Assembly (NCBI RefSeq): GCF_032854445.1
Contig: NC_088300.1
Location: 70,342,984 to 70,406,983 of the forward strand
Direction of reading: 5' to 3'
Source of the DNA: Liolophura sinensis
Taxonomy: Eukaryota; Mollusca; Polyplacophora; Chitonida; Chitonidae
DNA: 64,000 nucleotides
The notes under the pieces are model-generated. The model was not told the DNA's origin. It did no database searches and worked only from the letters and a program-made list of their open reading frames with translations. A program made the translations under genes and the position numbers. Shown here piece by piece: positions 40,901 through 49,900 of the stretch (positions within the stretch are counted from its first letter, which is position 1; each line of letters begins with the position of its first letter).

Positions 40901-43900
40901 ATCTCTGCAGGAATATCTTGTTGCATGCCACTTCCATTCTTCCCACTTTACGGCCATAATACACACATTCATTTTACCATCGCCTTATCAGAGATTATCT
41001 TAAAGTACACCTAGTTCTTGGGGAGTCTGTGGTGTATTAGCATCTTTATTACAGAACTTACCTTTCCACAGTCACTGAAGCTTCTTTTATATGGATGTAA
41101 CATCTTGGGAAAATGCCTTTTAGGGCTTTGTTTCGAAAACAGTAACCTCTGAACCAATCTGGAACAAGAGACAGAGTATGACAATGAATTACTACACATA
41201 TAGTTAAAGTGAAAGTTAACAACCACATATGTACATTTGGGGGGTGGGGTGGGAGGGATGTTATTTCACATTTTCTAAGAAGCACAAAAACAAAGAAAAA
41301 AAAATAGCTGACAGTATGTGAACCATTCAGGGCCAAAAATTAAAATATTAATTAAATATATTCAAGAAGGTCCAGTTATAGGACAGCAGTAGGTTTAACG
41401 ATGCAAAAGCTGGATTTGAACATGAAACCTCATTGATCATCAGACTGACACCTGCAGTGAGACAGTGCTTTAACTGTGGAAGCCAGCCAGGACTCTCATA
41501 CATGTATGTACACTTCTATCATAATGTAGCGGAATTTAAGGAAGTAGGATTTAAGAAATAAATTTAACGTAGGGAAGTTTCATACATTCATTTCTTAACG
41601 AATTTTCACGGAAGTTTTGTTAAGATCATTATCTGAGGCCATACTAATTAATTTACAAAGTCAATATTTTGACAATATAGCGTTCATTTATTCTCGTGGG
41701 AAGTTTTAAACTTACGTTTATCTGTTTCATTAACGAGTGATGTTGTTGTTGTTTCGGGGTTCCTACATATTTTGGATAATTATAAGCATTTTTCAACAAT
41801 GTAATGATGATAATGTAGAAATTACGAAATTCTGTGTCATTGTCTGGAAAACCTTTACCTTCTATTTTCGTTCTTGTTTCACACATAAAATATGACATGC
41901 ATTGTCCTCAGTTTAACCTCGAAAGCAGAAGTTTGTGTTGCCGCCATTTTTGTACATTTATGGTCATTAGCGAGTCTATAGAACCCGCACTTACAGGCTT
42001 TTAGAAAGCGGACCAGCATTTTCCCACCACAGTTTGAAAAGGAATTTATCATTTAATACCCTTGTGTGGAAATTGCTTATACTTTTTGAGTAATATGGAT
42101 AAAAATATGGACTTTTCAGAACCTGACATTTACATTTTGGCTTCAAAGCAAAGCCATTATTTTGGAGTTCTTGGTTGCGATCGTGATGACGTCATCGTTT
42201 CATCTGTGTTTACAAACTGTCAAAAATGTCTCGTGACCAATCAGAGTCTCCTGATTCAGTTCATGGCTCCTCCTACACCATGTGGAAATCTATAAATAGG
42301 CTGATTTTTCATCTGCAGATGGCCTTGGAATTTGCCAAAAATATGACACCAAATTGCTGGTAAGCATTCTCAGTAAGTAGCCATTTTGTTAAGAGTGGAA
42401 AAATTCTTGTACCGTGAATTGGGATATAGTTCCAGTATCGGGAAAAGTGATTTGTGATCCAGTTTGAGAATTCAGAGACAGTTGACATTTGGTGGGAATC
42501 AGTCCCAGGAAGTCGGGAATACAGTGTCAAAAATCTGTGAATTTTCCCAGTCCCAAAATTCTGGGACTCATCAGTCTCAAGATACCTGAGAATCCAGCTC
42601 CAGGCTCAAACAAGTGGAACTTGTCTGAGATATCAAAAGTGGACCAAAGTGGACTATATACCAGAATAAATCAATTGAACTTTGGCATCACAATTTGAGA
42701 CAAGAGTCTCGTGAGACTTTTCCCAGTCCCAAATTTCTGGGACCCTCCAGTCTCACGAAACCCGGGAATTCAGTTCCAGTGCCATGCAAGTAAAAATTAT
42801 CTGAGATATCAAAAGTGGACCACAGCGGACTATATACCAGAATAAATCAATTGAACTTTGGCATCACAATTTGAGACAAGAGTCTCGTGAGACTCTGTCT
42901 CATATGACACTCAACTATGTGGTACTTGTGTCAATTGCTGGTTCCTCCCTCGTCATAATAAATATTCATCATCTGATTCACTGAAAATCTGTTGTTGGAG
43001 AACTTTCATTTCGTACAGGAATTTTAAATCTCATGCGCAAGTCATACTGGATAATAGCCCGAGTTCAGGGAATGTTATGAAATCAGATCCAAATAGCAGC
43101 GGCGTCTCCGAGTTCAGGGGAAAGAATCCTGATTGGTTTGTTCATTTAACAAGCTTTGCTCGGCACGTTAAATATCAAACAGGATTGAAGTGATTGAATG
43201 GTGTCGCACTCATAGATACCTGCATGCTTGAGAAGACATCATAAGAAATGAAAGCAGATAAGACAAATACCAACGACATCTGAACCGCTACAACAATAAT
43301 ATACTGTTTCTCCTGAATCTGTTTAGTTTCATATGGTATTAAATATTATCTGACTGTACATAATTGAAATGTATGCTATTTAGAAAAAATATGTTTCAAA
43401 TCTTATTTGCAAGTACAGAATATGCATCAAGTACCAATGCATACATGTACATATGTATGTATACACATGCACACACATAGGTATATACATGTAGGTTATA
43501 CATGTATCTCTGTACTACAGAACATTGCTTACACAAGAATAAAAGTGTTGACACAGCAGTCAGCCAGATAAACAGATGCTACCATCCATATAAACACATA
43601 ATTGATTAGACAAATCTTTCTCCTCACACTTGACTGATGACCAAATATTGAGCTATGCAACTATGCAAACACACAGCTAACGGGGTACAGGTGCTCCTCC
43701 GCAAGGAGTAGAAAGCCATCGTCTTACATTGGTAGATAGAAATGTACTAGTCAACTTCTCAAAGACCAACATCAATCCATTAAACACTGATCAAGTGACT
43801 TTACATACATTTTCCTTGAAGTTTCCTTGCCAACATGTGTATAAACAGAAAAGTATTTTTTTCAGGGTCAAAAGGTAATATTACACATGCTCAGGTATAA

Positions 43901-46900
43901 ACATCTGTACCTATAAAGTGATTTCTATAATTAATTTTGAACCACATGTAATAGTGATTTGATAGAAAACTCCACTTTCTACATTCATCTCTTTTAACTT
44001 CTCTAAAACACCGCAATGCTCTTGATCTGCCTAAATAATGCTATTAACATTCACATGCTTGAACATCATAATGTGTACTACTAACCTGGCAAATGTATAC
44101 ACCCACACTGTCTATGTACATGTATTCAGTGTTTTCATACATGTACACAATAACTAGATTACATTCCATCCATCCAATTTTACCACATTGAAAATTTTTG
44201 CGTAAGACACATCTGCAAATTGGTCATTCGCCTTTTTGTGTTTTTGTTTTCTTCCTAACTAATTTTAACACCTTACTTTATCAATTTATCATAGCTTTTG
44301 GACCCAATTAGATTAAGCTAATGAATCTCACATAAAAACTGTTCATGCTTCCTTTCACCTAACCAAACTTGTCCTGCCAAAATGGCCTGGGTGTAACGAT
44401 GAACTTTAATAAAAACAAAACTGACATGAACATCCTTGAATACCAATGAGTAAAACTTTGCTGTATTGTACTTTTCCACCCACAAACATTATGAAATGTG
44501 ATTATTATTAAGTGAAGCTCTCCAGAAATGATCCGTTTTTGAGCAGCAGTTTCATGACAACAGACTATATGTACTTGTGTGCATTTCCTGAAATATTGCA
44601 TACACAATGAGGCACTTTGATATGAGGAAGTGTATACATATATGTACTCGTACAGCAATGGATGGTACCCACAAAATGATGACATCTGACCCTCGGAATT
44701 ATTAATACATATTATACTTCGAACAGGACCCTAAAAATACGGAACCAGTCGAAAATCTGTCAAACTTTTAGTAGATGTACATGTATAAGATATTTAGCCA
44801 AATACCACATGTATGCAATATTGTTAACAAAGGACCATTTCTACAAAAAACATTAATGTTCTGATTCCAAACTTAAAATGGACATTGCGAAAAAAAAAAA
44901 AAATTTTTATAAAATGTAAATCAGAATGATCTTTCCCAGAGCTTTTAAATCTCTTAATGGAAGATATTTGTGTGAAAACCAAATCATTTATTGCCAAATC
45001 ATCATGGTTTTATTCAGTTTACTTGTTGGTTTTAATACAGTTTCCTTAGTTCGTGCACTTAAAATATTTTTGGAATGCTTTAGATATTGCTCTGTAAAAA
45101 CCTTGTTGATAATCAGGAACGGGTAAGAAATAATCAGGTATACACATTAGATCTATTAGTATACATGTAACTACAACAATCAAAGTATCAAATTCTTCAG
45201 TGACTACTGCGATCAAAACATGTATCCAATCACTCCTTGTTTATTACAAACTGACGTTCAATTTTCAAATGGGGACAAAGTGCAAAAGTGCTGGCAAGGA
45301 TGTTTTTTGTGTGGCTATTGACAATAGATGTATGAAGCTATGTACATTCTCTTAAAGGATATTTACCCCTTACATCATCTTAAAATTGAAACATCTTTTA
45401 CTGAACATTATTGTACACCACTAAAGGTGCAAAAGGTGAAAATACCATACACTGTATTTTTGGATATCTGGTTAAAATTATCAGTGCCTACAGAATACTA
45501 ATCTTTAATATTAATCATACACGTATATTTATACTGTGGCACATGCCACCGTGCATGTATATGCACATGGAAATGTAAAGAGCTAACTCCAAACTGTGTC
45601 ATCTGGATGGTCCAGCTACTGTGAATTAGAATGGTGACAGCTCTGAGTTGAGCAATCACCCTAGAATCAGAAACACTATTAAGTCGAGCAAGGCAGTACA
45701 CAGAAAGTAGTGCATGGCATGTAAATGTTATTTATTTATTTGATTGGTGTAATACGCCATACTCAAGAATATTTCACTTATACACCAGCGGCCAGCATTA
45801 CTGTGGAAGGAAAGCAGGCAGAGCACAGGGGGAACCCACGACCATGCGCAGGTTGGTGCCAGACCTTCTCGCATATGGCCAGAGAGAGAGCCAGCATAAG
45901 CTGGACATGAACGTGTGTCAATGTGTACTTGTATGTATATTATCACTGCCATATTATTACTGTAAAGCAAGTGATACATACTGTACTTCACCTAAAGTTT
46001 AGCATTTTTTGAGTACTTGATCCTGAATCGATTCACTACCCATTTAGGGCCACTTAAGAGTGTTTTTGTAAAGTTTGATAATTATCTCATCAGAAAAGCT
46101 GAAGCTTTGGCATCAAAATTGTCCCTTTCAGGCTCTTGTGTGCTTCTGAAGTGAAAGTGTACATGCCAACCCTTAGGAGAGATACAGTATCTACCATACA
46201 CTGATCATACACATATGCCCAAATCAATTAGTTGATTACGTTTTTATATCAGGTGGAAATGTAGCAGACTCTGTGGCAAATTAAAGATGTTGATCGACAA
46301 AATATTGAAAGTAGGCCCACTGTGGAATAACAGGCTGGTGTCTGTCTTATTTATACAATAAGCTGGTTATTCAAGCAAACGGAGGACTCACAGGGGCCCA
46401 TATTCACAGTCAACCAGTCCCATCTACATTAATATTCTATCTGAGGGAATAGTCTAATCAATCAGTTCTCTATCCCAGCACTCTGATCCATGCAAATAGA
46501 TTCTATTAGGGCTGTGCAAGGCATGGTAAAATAATGGATTTCTTTGTACGCTGGGTCTGACCCCATTGGTTTTAATCCCCTTCCTGGTCATTTTGTGTTA
46601 TTGTCAACAGGCTTCAGGACTGTCACTGTAGAGTAACATATCAATGATAAAGTCTACCAACTACTACACTTTACTCAGCCTGCTGTATGTCATGTAAATG
46701 TTAATGTGTACACACTGCACATACTCAGGCTTTCTACACCCCTGGCCTCTTCCTAAAATGATAGCAGCATTCCAGACTGAACTAGCTGTCACAAAGAAGA
46801 CTTATGAACTTCAAAACAATGTCAGAAAATACTTGTACTCTTTTTAACATTTATATTCACCAAAATAGATATATGTACTCTCAAATGTGTGAATGATCCA

Positions 46901-49900
46901 TCGACGTCCTTAAGTTCCTTATAACACTGTTAAAATAGTTTATAAATATGATTTTACATAGACATACATGTTTAATTGCATTTAATCCAGTTTCAAAATA
47001 TAGTTTGACGAGAAAAGTGTTAATATCTCCTTCCTGTGATGACAACAATGATTTTTAGCTGTCTTTTTGTCGCACCTGTTCACAGTTCGTTTTATAGTAG
47101 GGGGGCCTTTATGTAGATTTTCATGATGCACATATCTGAGAAAATTATTCTACAGTCACTCAAATTTTTGTACACGTAAATTATGACTGTGTAAACTGCA
47201 TCAGTTGAAAAATCCTTCCAAATCAATTTTCACCAATAAAGACAACATTTCATTTAGCTATTTCGTGTTGCATTAATTGATATTCTAATATCTTTTTACA
47301 AGTAATCCAGAAGAAAAGAAACAATATGGCATGTTGACAAATTACAGTATATCCACAAGCTAACCAGTTTCACCCAAACATTCCTCATGTATCAACCTTT
47401 AGGGCAAGAAAGAGATACTGACATAGATTTTAAGCAGTAATAATTTCACTTCATCTTAAATGTACCCTTTCAACCCTACAGGAATCTATGTTGACAGATT
47501 AATCCCATTTTATGAATACTGATGAGTGACATAATGTCTCCTGGATAGCCGGTGGTTGGAAGGAGTCTGCTACAGACCACCTTTTGCTCAGACAAAGGCA
47601 CTCATGAGAAAAGGACATGCTTGGATCGGTAACTTCAGCCTATCAAATGGAAGCAGAGGAAATTGTCAGCCCAGACCCATTGTGCTACAGGGTGAAGCCA
47701 GGTCAGACTGTTCTATGGTCTTTGTTACACCCTTCCGACACCCTTCCTATTAATGTTGGTCAATGTTCCTGCCTTCATAAATGCCATACCGTAAACCACT
47801 CAAAAAATAGATTTTTAAACAGAGAAAGCAACAGATCACTCAGAAAATGTTCAGAGCATTTTTTTTTATAGAGATAGGATATGTCCACTCAAAAATACCT
47901 GAAGGTTTTTTCATAAAGAATGTTTATTTAGAAATAGGTATTTAGATTAATCTACTAGATCTATCTGAAGACATTAAAATATATAAAAAACATAAGAAAT
48001 GAAGCTTACAAATACATGTATACTTTGAGAATGTAACTTCTTCACACAAATCTACAATTACATGAACTAAGGACACAAGTTCATGTATGTATCTTCATAC
48101 GGGCACCAAAAACAAAAACAGGCATGTTTCAAAAATAATTTCATCCACAAAAAGCTGGAATAAAAAGAATATTTACCCAGTTTATGATCGAAATGTTTGG
48201 AATTTGAAATCTTAGTCTCAAAGCCCTTAGCAAGCAGGGTAATAAATTTCTTATGAAAACATTTAGACTTTTACATCTTAGAAGAATCTGGCCTAACATA
48301 ACACTTGACATTTTTTTTTTGCAAATGTTTTTTGCAGCTGTAAAATATTACTGGTAGTACAGAGGCCTAGCCTCAAAATCTACATGGATAGTGCGTACTA
48401 AGAGAGGGGGCTCTACAGTAGTGGGTATGCAAGCAGAGAGAAAGAACTATATTTTCATAAGGCCTGCATCTGAATGACTATTAGGTCATTGTAAATTTAT
48501 TCCCGCCACACAAATGTCCAAGAGCACAAAATGAACTTCTACACTGCATACTGGTTAAAAGAACTTTGGTATGTACATACGTGTATGTACGATATCATAC
48601 CTTAAGGTACATTTCTACATAAAGTTTGCACAAAAACGTACACAAAACATGTATTTATGCCAGAAGAGATACACAATTGTAATTATACTGCTCATCATTA
48701 GCAACATGTTAACTATTTCTGTGACCCACTCCTCACAACCCTCATACATGTAGCTGACCTAAGCTTCCCCTTCTTTAATGATGAATGAAAGCAGCCCAAG
48801 TCTGGCAATTTGCGGTGCAGACAAAATGTCATGTGCAGAACCTTATTCCAGAGGGCTTTACTCTAGCTTGCTGCCAGGCCTGGAATTACCCAACAAATGG
48901 AAAAACAGTCTGGCCAAATGGAAAAACATGTTTTGCTTGAGAAAAATCAATTCAATTTGGCTCTGACATGGCGGTGATGACCAGCTGAGAGCACAAGATT
49001 TCTCTAAGGGGGTGTAGACCCTTTAACAAGCTCAACCCTGACAGACTAAGGGCTAGGGGAACCTTTAATAGTATACCCTTCTCTCGCAGGCATGCTCGGA
49101 TCTAATGAGCACTAGGAAGACCACCCATTTCACAAACCATATAATTCCCTTCCATGACATTCTGATCACACCTTGCCTATCAGGCCCAAAATTACTCACA
49201 GTGAGTGGCTAAGGTTCCAGATAATGTGAGGCTTCAGTCCTACAGCAGAACTTTTCTATAGTCTGTACATGTACAATGTCGTGGCACGCACTGCAGTTTG
49301 AATGCCAATCATCTACACTTTTCAACCAACACTTTACCACATGAACATACATAGGGATAAATACTTCCACTTTTCCTAAGGTTCACAATTTAGAGAGGGC
49401 AGGCATGTACCACTGAAATCATAGGACTGGCCAGATTTGTCGAGTCGCAGTGTCTTTGAGACACCTTATTCTGACAAATGTAATAAGGGAGATACTGGGG
49501 AAAATAGGAGAAAATTGCAAGTTCTGGGTAAATCTATATGTGCAACAGAATGTATTTATTTTATTTATCTGATTGGTGTTTTACGCCATACTCAAGAATA
49601 TTTCACCTATACGACGGTGGCAAGCATTATGGTGGGAGGAAACTGGACAGAGCCCAGGGGAAACCCACAACCATACGCAGGTTGCTAGCAGACCTTCTCA
49701 CGTATGACCGGAGCGGAAGCCAGCATGAGCTGGACTTGAACTTACAGTGACCGCATTGGTGAGGGGCTCCTGGGTCATTACGCTGTCCTAGCGCGCTAAC
49801 CAACTGAGCCACAAAGGCCCCACAGAATGTACAGTTATCTACAGACATGCATGTCCTGTATACTTCTATACTGTTACATGTACATGTCCTTTCCATTACA

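Noticed and set aside
41938-41950. AAAATGGCGGC on minus as an alternative DOCK start
   Set aside because: No donor in a phase that fits exon 2 before the in-frame stop. More likely a YY1-type motif.
42062-42295. 77-codon plus-strand open frame overlapping the promoter-like cluster
   Set aside because: No domain and no coding bias apparent. It ends in the TATA box, so the regulatory reading is preferred.
42319-42360. ATG followed by a short frame ([13 protein letters not shown]) and a GTAAGC donor-like site as a first exon
   Set aside because: The ATG would sit at the predicted start site itself, and no downstream exon was found.
49730-49821. Possible tRNA gene (A- and B-box sequences on minus)
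   Set aside because: It is the head of a SINE with an attached body, tail and target-site duplication, and similar heads occur in other copies.
49437-49896. Open frames around 49.5-49.9 kb
   Set aside because: They fall in the full-length SINE and its flanks.
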